Positions 30,174-39,145 are shown, counted from the stretch's first letter. The stretch is 57,218 bases of DNA from Acidobacteria bacterium 13_1_20CM_3_53_8 (GCA_001920415.1 MNJR01000115.1:1-57218), one strand, 5' to 3'. The notes: generated from the letters alone by a model not told the origin. Translations and numbers: made by a program.

Positions 30174-30803
30174 TCAGGTCAAGCAAGGAGGACGAAAATG
30201 TTTTTCGAGAAAAGTGCGCGCAGAGCGTAGCGCATGTGCTCTGTGGCTTATTCGCTCCTTTATCTCTGAAGGCAATTCTCCGAAAGTCTGCTCGTAGCCG
30301 TCAGGGATGAAAACTGAGTCGTACCCGAATCCGTGACGCCCGCGCATCTCATAAGAAATTGTTCCTTCGCAAGTCCCCAGTGACAGGTGAGATGTTTTCG
30401 CAGAAGGGTCGGACAATGCAATAGCACAGACGAAGCGCGCGCGCCTCGCCACATCGCCTGCCTTCGCCAACTCGTACAGCAGTTTCCTGTTTCTCTCCGA
30501 ATCGCTCGCATCTTCTCCTGCGTATCTAGCCGATAAGATGCCGGGCGCTCCTCCCAACGCTTCAACCTCTAAACCGGAATCGTCCGCAAGCGTCCATAGT
30601 CGTGTCTGGGCAGCATACCCTTCGGCCTTCAAAATCGCGTTCTCCTCAAAGCTCGTGCCTGTCTCGGCGATTAACTCAATCGTGGTGAACTCTGAGAGGT
30701 CGCGCGGTTTCAAGGGCAGTTCCGAAAGAAGGGTTTCAATCTCGATAACTTTCCCTCGATTGAAAGTGGCTATGAGAAGTTCTTTAGGAATCTCTGGATT
30801 CAT
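30174..30803 (-). CDS. rdgB: XTP/dITP diphosphatase (RdgB/HAM1)
   Basis: Hydrolyses non-canonical purine NTPs (XTP, dITP, ITP) to monophosphates and keeps them out of DNA and RNA; cytosolic. Family landmarks: ATFNRGKVIEIETLL at the N-terminus (nucleotide-binding Asn/Lys), DDSGLEVEALGGAPGILSAR (metal-binding DDSG) and FGYDSVFIPDGYEQTFGEL. 209 residues, normal length. The tRNA-Pro fragment lies downstream on the same strand. A short dyad (TTCAGCG/CGCTGAA) lies between them. Confidence 0.95.
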   Translation of the reverse strand: MNPEIPKELLIATFNRGKVIEIETLLSELPLKPRDLSEFTTIELIAETGTSFEENAILKAEGYAAQTRLWTLADDSGLEVEALGGAPGILSARYAGEDASDSERNRKLLYELAKAGDVARRARFVCAIALSDPSAKTSHLSLGTCEGTISYEMRGRHGFGYDSVFIPDGYEQTFGELPSEIKERISHRAHALRSARTFLEKHFRPPCLT

Positions 30804-30824
30804 CTGACTATAGAAACAGTTTTC

Positions 30825-30892
30825 AGTTTTTAGTTTTCAGTTTTCAGAAAGAAGCGAACTAGCTTTTAACTGAAAACTGAAAACTAAAAACT
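30825..30892. repeat. Heptad-built inverted repeat, TTTTCAG family, copy 1
   Basis: A 23-base arm made of TTTTCAG/TTTTTAG units is repeated exactly in inverted form after a 22-base loop. It lies between the divergent rdgB and the next gene. Same family as 34,437 and 46,829. Confidence 0.85.
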
Positions 30893-30971
30893 ATTTACAT
30901 GCGAAGTAAATCACGCTTACAATCAAGGGAGCAAGCCGAAAGCCTGTGGCTTGCCTTTGGTTCATCAAGCG

Positions 30972-32363
30972 ATGCTCCTACACTCCAACGACCGGGACGC
31001 GCTCGCAAGCGCCTTGACTTTGAACGTAGAAACCCCAGATTCAGCCAGTCTCAATTTAGCTGCGCCGCCGCAGACGGATTCCGAGAATCGTCTGGGGTTC
31101 GAGGCGGGCGTCTGGCTTCTGTCGCTTCGCAGCTTCTTTGAGCCGCGTAATCATCCTTTCCCGGATTCATCTCCAATAGAGAAACTCAAGCACGACTGGT
31201 CGGATGAACTGCGCGTCGCGTGTGCCGTTATCAGGGACATCTCAAGTATGACTGCGCGGTTGAGCGCTGAGAAGAATGGACAAGAGTCTCTGCTCTTCGC
31301 TGAAAGTTTAGCTGAAGATTCAGAGCCAACGGATGTTGTAGGGGAAAAAGAGAATGGCGAATCGAACAACTCTCTGTTCGTCTTACGCGAAGCGCTCTAT
31401 TCGGCTAATGCTCTCTGTAAATCGCTGCTCGAAGCGCGTCCCGTACGCCTTCAATCGTGGGAAGTAGTCGGCAGGGCAATTGTGCATCAGCTATTCGCTG
31501 CCAAAGAAGCTGCGGCGATGGCACGCGAAGCTATTCGCTCAGCCGATGCTACATTGCAAAGCGCTCTTACTGATCTTGCGCGCCAGCGAGTTCATACAGC
31601 AAATCTTAGAGTAGACGTTCTGCACATTTTCGTGTCGCTCGCGCGCATGCTCGAATGGCTGCGATTCATTCAGAAACTGCTTGACCGCGACCAGCCGCTA
31701 AAACAGACGCTACTCGTCTTCACGCTAGTGCATGAAGAAGCAAGAAGGCTTGTTGCATTTATAGAGACGCGCGCCCTGCACAACGAGGGCGCGGCTGAAG
31801 AGGCGATTGAAACATTCGACGCCACCGGATATGCCATAAAAATGGAGCTGCGCAAAGTTTTCGCGCACGAGCTTTTGAACTTGGCTTTGCAGCGTCAAGC
31901 GCCGCAGGTAAAAGTTAAGGTCGAGACGGCGCATGGTCTTCTGCGAAACAGTTTTCAGCAATCAACGGTCGCGCTCTCGCAGCTCTACGATTCAACGCTA
32001 GATGGCGCGCGCCTTTTCGGTTCTTACCAGACGCTGCTCGAACAGTCATTAGTCTTGAGAAGCGACCTCTGGAAACTTCTTCAAATGGTCTTGCGTGCAG
32101 AGCGTGAGCGTGACGTGCAGCCGATTACACCGCTCATGCAGGAGCTAACAACTTTCAGCGAAGGCAGCCTGCGTTTCCTTATGTACAAAGATTGGGAGAG
32201 TTGCGAGCGCTTCATAGAAGAGGTCGCGGCTGCGCGCGGGGCTGTAGAGCTTGCGCCCGTTCTGCATCGCTTCGGAACTTACCTACGCACATTGCACGGC
32301 CAGGTCAGCATGCGCGCCGTGCTCGCAAATCATCCTTTTGAGCCTGCGCAAGTCGAAGCGTGA
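30972..32363 (+). CDS. Helical protein of unknown function
   Basis: 463 residues, almost entirely predicted alpha-helical, with no signal peptide or membrane span. Long amphipathic stretches, for example RLVAFIETRALHNEGAAEEA and DLWKLLQMVLRAERERDVQP. No catalytic motif and no family recognised. The frame is open seven codons upstream to a TTG at 30,951; the ATG is chosen only because it is the first conventional start, and no clear ribosome site is visible for either. Flanked by repeat elements on both sides, so probably a single-gene unit. Confidence 0.65.
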   Translation: MLLHSNDRDALASALTLNVETPDSASLNLAAPPQTDSENRLGFEAGVWLLSLRSFFEPRNHPFPDSSPIEKLKHDWSDELRVACAVIRDISSMTARLSAEKNGQESLLFAESLAEDSEPTDVVGEKENGESNNSLFVLREALYSANALCKSLLEARPVRLQSWEVVGRAIVHQLFAAKEAAAMAREAIRSADATLQSALTDLARQRVHTANLRVDVLHIFVSLARMLEWLRFIQKLLDRDQPLKQTLLVFTLVHEEARRLVAFIETRALHNEGAAEEAIETFDATGYAIKMELRKVFAHELLNLALQRQAPQVKVKVETAHGLLRNSFQQSTVALSQLYDSTLDGARLFGSYQTLLEQSLVLRSDLWKLLQMVLRAERERDVQPITPLMQELTTFSEGSLRFLMYKDWESCERFIEEVAAARGAVELAPVLHRFGTYLRTLHGQVSMRAVLANHPFEPAQVEA

Positions 32364-32414
32364 AGCTCATCTAATTCACTGACGCGATAAGGGAATTATT
32401 CATCTGTCAAAAAA

Positions 32415-32622
32415 AGCCCGCGTGAGCGGGCGACAGCATAAAGCCCAGCCCATCAGGGCTGGGGTAGTGTTGAAAAAAAATAGCCAGAGCTATCGAAGAT
32501 AGCGACAGCCCTTAATAATCATAGGGCGGTCGCCCGCTCACGCAGGCTTCCATAATATTAACTGCCATCCTTACCCAGCGCTAACGCACTGGGCTTTATG
32601 CTGCCGCCCACTGTCGTGGGCT
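32415..32622. repeat. Nested-hairpin intergenic element, copy 1 (208 bp)
   Basis: The ends are inverted repeats (AGCCCGC…GCGGGCGACAGCATAAAGC and its complement AGCCCAC…GTGGGCGGCAGCATAAAGC), each itself tipped by a hairpin. The interior carries AGCTATCGAAGATAGCGACAG. A second copy, 207 bp, is at 53,412. It resembles RAYT-mobilised REP doublets or a MITE; no transposase is present here. Confidence 0.8.
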
Positions 32623-32661
32623 TAAATCTAGCGTTCGAGAATGTTGAATAACAATCATTCT

Positions 32662-34398
32662 TCACTGCGAAGAGCTTGCGAAAATCTGAGTGGCGAGCGT
32701 GCCCAGCAGTCCAAATGATGAGCGCGTCACCTTCTCAAATCCGCCTTCGACAAGATTCGTCCCGCTCACTGAATAGCCCAAACGCTCAAAGGATTTATTA
32801 AGCTCTTCAATGTCCGGCGGTCGCTCGCGCAAGCTGCGCTGTGATGCCAGGCTGGTGATGAAATCGCGTGCTGCATCGGTCTCGCGTGTGTACGTGAGCG
32901 TGTTTGTAGAAGATTCGGAGGAGACGGTCTGCACTGCGCGCATGAACTGTTCTGAGCGTGAGAGTGTTTGACCTTGCGCGCGTGCTTCAAGACATTTGCG
33001 AAGGTTGATTTCCGGCCCTAAAAGAAGACGTCCCGCAACGAAAGCCGCCGCGCCGCGCTCTTCATCTGAAGAGATAAGAAGCTCTGCGTCGCCTACTCTG
33101 TCAGTCTTCGCATTCGTTCCGAGTCTCTTCTTAACAAACTCGCGTAGCGTGTTTTCGTCACGAACCTCTACAATCGTGACAGTCCCTTCTACTGTGCCAT
33201 CCAGACGCGCCGTCGCAATCTCCGGCCCGATACTGCGAAAGAATAGTTCAGGCTCCTCAATCCCGTAGGGAGCCAAGATAGCGTCCAGCAACTTCTTGCT
33301 TGAAATAAAGAAGGCCGTCGCAACGTCTAGCTGTGAATAGATAGCTGCCTTCATACCGCGCCAGGCCTCTGCGGGGTCGCGGTAGTTGTAACGCGACAGT
33401 GAATATGTTTCAGGCGGGAGAAAGTCCGCGACGCCGAACTTGATTGTCGGGTCAATCGTAAGCGGAGTTTTTAGATTCTGTGCCAGACCGTTCTGAAGCT
33501 TGAAGAAATAGCGGTCTTCTACCTTCCCGCCGACTATACGTGAACTCCATCCAATGCCGCCAATAAATTTATTGCGCAACTGAGCAAAGAGGCTTCCCGC
33601 ACCGCTTTGCGCGCGCGGGTCAGTCAATAGACCGAAGTAAGCTCTGGCAGCAATCTCAAGAAGTGTGGAAGCGCCTTCCGGCGAAATGTATCCGAAGGCG
33701 AGCGCGTCTGCGCCATTAACACGACGGCGCATCTCTTCAACTTCAGGGTTTGAAGCAAGACTGGGTCGCGCTCCTCGCCGCACAGCTATGCAAGCCTTCA
33801 CAGCGTCTTCGTCATTTCCGACAACTGCAACGCTCGCTTCAACTGCCGCCACTATATGCTTCTCGCTCTGTGGCGCGCTCCATACTGTCAACTCTATTCC
33901 GTCGCTCTGCTTTGAAGCGGGCTGATTCGTCCCGTAAATCTTCTGGGCAAATTCGCCTACGCGCTTCATGACCAAAGAGCGCGCACGCGCATCGCTCGAA
34001 TGAGTTTCTATAACGACGGCGAAGAGCGGCTTGATGTTAAAAATCTCTTCCGATTCTGAAGAGGTTGCGAAACCTGTGACGGCGACTGCGACCTGTGCGC
34101 GACCTATGATGACAGATTCCGCAGGGCCAATTCCTGTCCACGCAGCTAGACGCTCCCAGCGACTTAATTGTCCTATGTTTGATCTGATTCCTGTTGGCGG
34201 CGCAAGAGATTTCCATGCGTCTGTCGAAGTGATTCCAGACGCAATGTCTGTAAGCTTGTTGGACTCTATGTAGACGAGCGTGTCTGCGGGAACAAGGGCG
34301 CGCATGTCAACGGCCTGCGGTTGATTCCACCACATCCAGCCAAGCGCTAAAATGAGAATAGAGACGATGACTAAGACAGTTCTGAGAGCTAATTTCAT
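32662..34398 (-). CDS. DUF3352-like membrane-anchored protein
   Basis: 578 residues. One N-terminal membrane helix (about 5-24, LRTVLVIVSILILALGWMWW) places the rest outside the cytoplasm. It then matches the DUF3352-type opening ALVPADTLVYIESNKLTDIA and has the repeated beta-rich architecture of the family. Function is unknown. No operon partner: both flanks are repeat elements. Confidence 0.7.
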   Translation of the reverse strand: MKLALRTVLVIVSILILALGWMWWNQPQAVDMRALVPADTLVYIESNKLTDIASGITSTDAWKSLAPPTGIRSNIGQLSRWERLAAWTGIGPAESVIIGRAQVAVAVTGFATSSESEEIFNIKPLFAVVIETHSSDARARSLVMKRVGEFAQKIYGTNQPASKQSDGIELTVWSAPQSEKHIVAAVEASVAVVGNDEDAVKACIAVRRGARPSLASNPEVEEMRRRVNGADALAFGYISPEGASTLLEIAARAYFGLLTDPRAQSGAGSLFAQLRNKFIGGIGWSSRIVGGKVEDRYFFKLQNGLAQNLKTPLTIDPTIKFGVADFLPPETYSLSRYNYRDPAEAWRGMKAAIYSQLDVATAFFISSKKLLDAILAPYGIEEPELFFRSIGPEIATARLDGTVEGTVTIVEVRDENTLREFVKKRLGTNAKTDRVGDAELLISSDEERGAAAFVAGRLLLGPEINLRKCLEARAQGQTLSRSEQFMRAVQTVSSESSTNTLTYTRETDAARDFITSLASQRSLRERPPDIEELNKSFERLGYSVSGTNLVEGGFEKVTRSSFGLLGTLATQIFASSSQ

Positions 34399-34436
34399 TA
34401 TGCTGGCATCCTAGCTTTATGCAGAGCAGGGAGCAA

Positions 34437-34537
34437 GAACAGTTTTCAGTTTTTAGTTTTCAGTTTTCAGTTAGTTGGTTGTCAGCAAAGCTCGTAGCTT
34501 TTTCTGAAAACTAAAAACTGAAAACTGAAAACTGTTC
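34437..34537. repeat. Heptad-built inverted repeat, TTTTCAG family, copy 2
   Basis: 34-base arms around a 33-base loop. The left arm reads GAACAG-TTTTCAG-TTTTTAG-TTTTCAG; the right arm has the same units with the TTTTTAG unit one place over. This shows that arms evolve by heptad units. Confidence 0.85.
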
Positions 34538-34626
34538 TTCCAGTAAAGTTTGATGCAATCATTCGTCTATGCTACTTTGGCTGAAAACATATCACCCGGT
34601 TGGAATGAGTAAGGAAGCGTGAAGCG

Positions 34627-34917
34627 ATGATCGTTGTGATGAACAGAATCACTGTAACAGAAGGGCGCGAGCAGGAGTTTGAAGAGACTTTCAAGAACAG
34701 GGATCGCGCCGTTGACGAAGCTCCGGGCTTCATAGAAATGAAAGTGCTGCGCCCCCTTGAGGGGCGAACCTACGTTGTTATGACACGCTGGCAAACTCGC
34801 GCAGCGTTTCAGGAATGGACTGAATCTCAAGCGTTCATCTCGGCGCACAGAAAGCAGCCGCAGGGACTTGCTGAGATGCGACCAACGCTGGAAATCTACG
34901 AAGTTTTCACGCAATGA
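34627..34917 (+). CDS. Antibiotic-biosynthesis-monooxygenase-like (HmoA/HmoB-type) protein
   Basis: 96 residues of the ABM ferredoxin-like fold, which in relatives degrades haem or oxidises quinols. Landmarks: VVMNRITVTEGREQEFEETF, DRAVDEAPGFIEMKVLRP, VVMTRWQTRAAFQEWTESQA and a late His (SAHRKQ). A haem-degrading role is suggested by the N-x-R start, but the substrate cannot be fixed. Ribosome site GGAAGCG. It stands alone. Confidence 0.8.
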   Translation: MIVVMNRITVTEGREQEFEETFKNRDRAVDEAPGFIEMKVLRPLEGRTYVVMTRWQTRAAFQEWTESQAFISAHRKQPQGLAEMRPTLEIYEVFTQ

Positions 34918-35044
34918 TTTTCTGGAAACCACTCTGGAAACCCCATTCACCATTTCCAGAAATTTTCTGAGTAAAGACGTTATCGCCCCGGCCTCAACCT
35001 TCTATCACCTTAAAATTCAGAAAGTTAAACGCGCAAAAAATTGA

Positions 35045-35071
35045 TTGACAATGTTGGGCGCGTATTGTAGT
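35045..35071 (+). promoter_or_regulatory. Possible promoter of the pil operon
   Basis: TTGACA at 35,045 with weak -10 candidates (TGTAGT after 15 bases or TAGTCT after 17), about 100 bases before the riboswitch. Only the -35 is convincing. Confidence 0.35.
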
Positions 35072-35175
35072 CTCATTAGGACGGAGGAAGTCTAGTGCTT
35101 CCTGTCATGCATAAACGGTTAATGAAACCGGCGCGGCCTTTGGCTGATTCACCCGAATGTAAAGAAGCCCGCGCG

Positions 35176-35299
35176 CACTTTGAAAGTCAACCGAGAAAGG
35201 CACACCCGGCGCGAGTCGGGTTCGCAAAGCCGACGGAAGTCAGAACAGTGCGCCAGATGCCCCGGCGCTCCTGATTGACTTGGCCGGGTTACCGAAGTG
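35176..35299 (+). ncRNA. Cyclic-di-GMP-I (GEMM) riboswitch-like RNA
   Basis: GGCACA leads into P2, a perfect 6-bp stem CCCGGC/GUCGGG with GNRA loop GCGA. The GEMM core TTCGCAAAGCC (35,221-35,231) and GACGG follow. A second long helix closes with AAGTCA/TGACTT, and the 3' strand GCCGGGTTACCGAAGTG matches the GEMM ending. CACTT (35,176) pairs with AAGTG (35,295) as P1. It lies about 325 bases upstream of pilM, a known type of target for this riboswitch. A cGAMP-selective variant is possible. Confidence 0.7.
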
Positions 35300-35310
35300 A
35301 GACGGATTGA

Positions 35311-35346
35311 GCGTTCTTCGCGGAAACTTTGTTTCAAAGAGAACGC
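35311..35346 (+). promoter_or_regulatory. Hairpin after riboswitch (possible expression platform)
   Basis: GCGTTCT pairs with AGAACGC, with an inner GAAAC/GTTTC, followed by TTCTCCC. It is a weak terminator-like structure suited to ligand-controlled read-through. The remaining bases to 35,516 show no gene. Confidence 0.4.
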
Positions 35347-35516
35347 TTCTCCCGCCACTCATTCCACTCTGGTTTGAGAACACAGAACGGATTGAAGGCC
35401 AAGATAGGCTTTCAGCCGTTTCCTCTCAGAAAAGCAGCTCCTGCGAGAGTTGCATCACACCGAAGATGTTAACGCACACCGCATCTGAAAATTTCAGACA
35501 CACAGGAAAAAGATCA

Positions 35517-35630
35517 ATGACAAACCAGCGGACGAAAACCAGCCGCGCACGTAAGGCTCGCATGCGTCTGCGCCGCTGCCACCGAAGGCGATCAAATTTC
35601 TCTTCGCAAGGAACTACCAAATCATGTTGA
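35517..35630 (+). CDS. 37-residue Arg-rich leader peptide candidate
   Basis: Small frame with AGGA ten bases before ATG. The product has 13 Arg/Lys in 37 residues (RTKTSRARKARMRLRRCHRR) and its stop lies 7 bases inside pilM, so translation would be coupled. It lies between riboswitch and operon. Leader peptide, small RNA-binding protein or chance frame; the overlap and ribosome site favour it being real. Confidence 0.45.
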   Translation: MTNQRTKTSRARKARMRLRRCHRRRSNFSSQGTTKSC

Positions 35631-36688
35631 AACGCGGTCTCAGCAAAAAGGGTCTGGTCGGGCTTGACATAGGCTCAAGCTCCGTCAAGGCGGTCGAGTT
35701 ACAGGGCAAAGGCAACAACATACAGCTTGTAAGTCTGGGCTACGAAAGCCTGCCCGAAGACTCAATCGTTGACGGCCAGATCATGGAACTCAACAACGTC
35801 TCGAACGCCGTCCAGAATATTTTTCGCTCGAACCAGATGAAGACCGAGCGAGTCGCGGCTGGCGTGAGCGGCAATTCCGTCATAGTCAAAAACATCGTCG
35901 TGCCGCAGATGAGCGAAGAAGAGTTGGAAGAATCAATTGAGTGGCACGCCGAAGAGCACATACCGTTCGACATCACCGACGTGAGCCTGGATTACCAGAT
36001 AACCGGTAACGGCGCGGACGCGCTTCACGTGCTGATGGCTGCGTGCAAGCGCGAGAAGGTCTCGAACATAAGGCAGGCGATTCAGCTTGCCGGTAAAGAG
36101 CCTGCCGTGATTGACGTTGACGCTTTCGCTCTTCAGAACTGCTACGAAGTGAATTACCGACCGCAGCCCGGTGATGTAGTTGCGCTCTTGAACATAGGCG
36201 CTTCGACAATGAATATCAATATTCTAAATGGCGTGCGCTCCGTCTTCACGCGCGACGTTTCGGTCGGAGGCAGCCAGTACACTTCGCTCTTGCAGAAAGA
36301 GCTTGGCCTGACTTTCGATCAGGCCGAGGCCGTAAAGCGCGGCATGCAACTCCCAGATGGCGTCGAGCAGACACAGATAAGTTCGATCATGGAGACGGTC
36401 TCGGAAATTCTTGGTCTTGAGATTCAGAAGACGATGGATTTCTACCGCGCCACCGCCGATGACAACGAAGCGACCGTGCATAGGATTCTCATATCGGGCG
36501 GCGGATCGAAACTGCCGGGTTTGAGAGATTACTTAGCGAAGCGATTTGAGATGCAGGTTGAAGTATTCGACCCGTTTCGTCAGATCACCGTTGATGCCCG
36601 AAAGTTTGATCCAGATTACATGCGCGAGGTAGTCCCGGAGATGGCCGTAGCCGTCGGGCTGGCTCTGAGAGGAGTGGACGTTCGATGA
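35624..36688 (+). CDS. pilM: Type IV pilus assembly ATPase-fold protein PilM
   Basis: Cytoplasmic actin-like member of the pilus alignment complex; binds the N-terminus of PilN. Residues show the FtsA/actin fold: VGLDIGSSSVKAVEL near the N-terminus (phosphate 1), AAGVSGNSVIVKNIVVPQMS, ALLNIGASTMNINILNGVRS (phosphate 2) and RILISGGGSKLPGLRDYLAK (adenosine motif). 354 residues is normal. ATGA overlap with pilN. Ribosome site AAGGA. Confidence 0.96.
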   Translation: MLKRGLSKKGLVGLDIGSSSVKAVELQGKGNNIQLVSLGYESLPEDSIVDGQIMELNNVSNAVQNIFRSNQMKTERVAAGVSGNSVIVKNIVVPQMSEEELEESIEWHAEEHIPFDITDVSLDYQITGNGADALHVLMAACKREKVSNIRQAIQLAGKEPAVIDVDAFALQNCYEVNYRPQPGDVVALLNIGASTMNINILNGVRSVFTRDVSVGGSQYTSLLQKELGLTFDQAEAVKRGMQLPDGVEQTQISSIMETVSEILGLEIQKTMDFYRATADDNEATVHRILISGGGSKLPGLRDYLAKRFEMQVEVFDPFRQITVDARKFDPDYMREVVPEMAVAVGLALRGVDVR

Positions 36689-37401
36689 TAAAAATTAACC
36701 TCCTTGAATCCGTAACCGACAGGCCGCGCGGCGGCGTCGCAGCCGTTGAAGAGAAGGTGACGAATCCTGTAGCGCAGACCATCCTGCACTCAGTCATCGT
36801 CGCAGTCCTTCTGTTCGCAGGGATGGGCTACGACTACTTCAGCGCTCACTGGCAGAAGGCCAATGCTATGGCAGAGCTTCAGCATCAGAAGCAGATTAAC
36901 GATGAGATGAACGCTGTCAATCGCGAGCGCGCCGATCTTGAGAAGAAGGTGAAAGAGATTCAGGATCGCATTGACGCTATACAGAAGCTGCGCGCCTCGC
37001 AGCAAGGCCCGAGCGCCGTTCTAGCATCTCTGCGCGAGAGAGTAAACGCTGTTCCAGGACTCTTCCTTCAGAGCGTAGAGCAGAAGGGCGATTCTCTTGA
37101 GATAGTAGGGCTATCGCCGGACGAAGCCGCAGTGACGCGCTTCGGCCAGAGCCTTGAGTTCTCGTCCGGCCTCTTCAGCAACCTCAATATTACGACCGAG
37201 CGAAAGCCTGCTGAAATGGTTAAGACCTCTTCCGCAAACACTCCCCCAGCAGCTTCCTCTCAATCCGAAGACCCGAACGCGCCGAAACCGCAGGTGGTGG
37301 CCTTCACTATCAAGTGCAGCTACAAGCCGCCGCAGCAACAGTCGTCACAAAACTCCTCGCCCTCAAACACTCCGCCTGCCAACCAGGTGGCTCAAAGATA
37401 G
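36685..37401 (+). CDS. pilN: Type IV pilus assembly protein PilN
   Basis: Inner-membrane protein with the conserved N-terminal MIKINLLESV that docks on PilM, one membrane helix at about 33-50 (ILHSVIVAVLLFAGMGYDYF) and a periplasmic coiled coil followed by a ferredoxin-like domain. The C-terminal 55 residues are a Pro/Gln/Ser tail, longer than usual. Pairs with PilO. Confidence 0.92.
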   Translation: MIKINLLESVTDRPRGGVAAVEEKVTNPVAQTILHSVIVAVLLFAGMGYDYFSAHWQKANAMAELQHQKQINDEMNAVNRERADLEKKVKEIQDRIDAIQKLRASQQGPSAVLASLRERVNAVPGLFLQSVEQKGDSLEIVGLSPDEAAVTRFGQSLEFSSGLFSNLNITTERKPAEMVKTSSANTPPAASSQSEDPNAPKPQVVAFTIKCSYKPPQQQSSQNSSPSNTPPANQVAQR

Positions 37402-37468
37402 AACTCATGGCTGAAAGCTAAAACCGAGTCGAAATAATTCTCGACACGGGAAGGGATAGAAGACCAAG

Positions 37469-38128
37469 ATGAAATTAGGAAGCTTGCATACGATGCCCTG
37501 GTACTCACGCTTATTGATAATGGTGGGCGTTGCGCTCGTGGTTTACCTGGGCTTCTGGTACTTCGTCACCAGCGGCACGCGCGCTGAGACTCATGAAATC
37601 AACGATCAGGTTGAGGGTTTGCGTCATCAGAATGCGCAGGCGCAGATTGCCCAGCAGCGTCTCAACGATTTCAAGGCGATGTACAAAGCGCGCCAGGAAG
37701 AGTACGACGAACTGAAGGCGCTCTTGCCAGAGCAGCGCGAGTTGACGAGCATGTTGCAGAGTCTTCAGGATCGCGCGCGCTCAAGTCACCTGACGCTGAA
37801 TCGCTTCGCACCCAGAGACGATGTGGATCAGGACTTGTACACGGGCAAGCCCATTGAAGTCGAAGTGACAAGCACGTTCGCAAACCTGCGCGAATTCTTC
37901 AATCAGATAGCGCACTACCAGCGCATAGTCTCCGTGACGGATTTCAGGATTGATCAAGTCAAGCAGGAGGAAGAATCGTCAACGAGGACTGTCAACTCAA
38001 AATTCCTGCTGACTGCATACTACTCTTCGCCTGAGCGGCTTCAGCAAAGGCAGGCCGAAGTGCAGGCGCAGAAGAAAGCTACCACTCCTCCTACGCCGCC
38101 TCCTGCTCAGGAGCAGCCAGCCCATTAA
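37469..38128 (+). CDS. pilO: Type IV pilus assembly protein PilO
   Basis: 219 residues: short cytoplasmic tail, a membrane helix at about 12-32 (LLIMVGVALVVYLGFWYFVT), a periplasmic coiled coil (LRHQNAQAQIAQQRLNDFKA) and a ferredoxin-like domain containing LTLNRFAPRDDV, FANLREFFNQIAHYQRIVSV and FLLTAYYSSPE. The C-terminus is Pro/Gln-rich. Forms the PilN-PilO heterodimer that links PilM to PilP and the secretin. Confidence 0.93.
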   Translation: MKLGSLHTMPWYSRLLIMVGVALVVYLGFWYFVTSGTRAETHEINDQVEGLRHQNAQAQIAQQRLNDFKAMYKARQEEYDELKALLPEQRELTSMLQSLQDRARSSHLTLNRFAPRDDVDQDLYTGKPIEVEVTSTFANLREFFNQIAHYQRIVSVTDFRIDQVKQEEESSTRTVNSKFLLTAYYSSPERLQQRQAEVQAQKKATTPPTPPPAQEQPAH

Positions 38129-38187
38129 TCTGCCAGTAAACTTTTTTCCGCGCATGAATCTGACGCGGACGTGGATGGGAAACAAGC

Positions 38188-39069
38188 ATGATGCACTACG
38201 TACAAATTTTCAAACAAGCAAGCCTGACCATTTTCTCGTGCGCGCTTCTGGTCGCGTGCTGCGCACAGCAGAGCTTAGCCCAGACGCAGACTACGAACGC
38301 TGATGCGCCTGTTGCTCAACAGCAGAGCGCGCGTTCCGGGGCAAACGATCATGACCCGTTCAGAAGGTACAGACCGACAGCCCACACGAAGCGCTCGAAC
38401 GCGTCGCAGCCTCTGCCCGTTCCTTCGATTCAGGAGCGCATAGAGCGTTACAAGGCGCAGAAGCTTGCGGCCATGAACGCGCAATTGCAAGCGCCAAAGC
38501 CGACCACTGCGCTCTTGCTTAGCGAAGTGCAGGTGAACGGAATCTTCCGCACGCCGCGCGGCTACGCTGCTATGGTCGAGGCCACGCCGATTCATCTCTC
38601 ATATGTAATCTATCCCGGCGAGACATTCTTCGACGGCCAGCTTGTTGCTATAGAAGAAGACCGCCTTGTCTTCCGTCACGAGACTCGCTGGACTGACGGT
38701 CGCCGCGAACGCAACGTCGTCACAGTGCCTCTGCGACAGGCTAACGCTGTCACGGATTCCATGACCGCCGTAAGGTCTTCGGACAATTCTGGCGTCGGCG
38801 CCTCGGAAGCGCTGGCCGTTGGCGCAGGGTCATCAAACGAGCACGCCACAGGGAATTCCAGCCAGGATCAGCAAGCGATTGAAGCAGCCGTAAGGCAGAA
38901 CAAACTCTTGGTCGGGATGACGAAACAGCAGGCTATTAGAAGCTGGGGGGCGCCCGACGACATAGTCTACGCTACGACCGAGCACGGACGCCGCGAGCAA
39001 TGGGTCTTTAAGAACAAGGGGAACATTGTTTTTAATAACGGAATACTTGAGTCATTTCAGGCTCAGTAG
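38188..39069 (+). CDS. PilP-like pilus lipoprotein/periplasmic protein with BamE-like C-terminus
   Basis: 293 residues, with a signal-like N-terminus (ASLTIFSCALLVACCAQQSL) that contains possible lipobox Cys residues. The middle (about 100-195) follows the PilP beta-domain pattern: VNGIFRTPRGYAAMVEATPI, YVIYPGETFFDGQLVAIEED and VVTVPLRQ. The last 60 residues add a SmpA/OmlA (BamE)-like module: LVGMTKQQAIRSWGAPDDIV, then WVFKNKGNIVFNNGIL. Position between pilO and pilQ fixes the role as the link to the secretin. The extra domain may contact the outer membrane side. Start ATG 38,188 or 38,191. Confidence 0.8.
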   Translation: MMHYVQIFKQASLTIFSCALLVACCAQQSLAQTQTTNADAPVAQQQSARSGANDHDPFRRYRPTAHTKRSNASQPLPVPSIQERIERYKAQKLAAMNAQLQAPKPTTALLLSEVQVNGIFRTPRGYAAMVEATPIHLSYVIYPGETFFDGQLVAIEEDRLVFRHETRWTDGRRERNVVTVPLRQANAVTDSMTAVRSSDNSGVGASEALAVGAGSSNEHATGNSSQDQQAIEAAVRQNKLLVGMTKQQAIRSWGAPDDIVYATTEHGRREQWVFKNKGNIVFNNGILESFQAQ

Positions 39070-39145
39070 AGATTCTGTGAAATAGGGCGTGGCCGAATGG
39101 GAAGCCTGAGCCTGTTCGACCAAACGCCATAGAAGACCAGACGAG

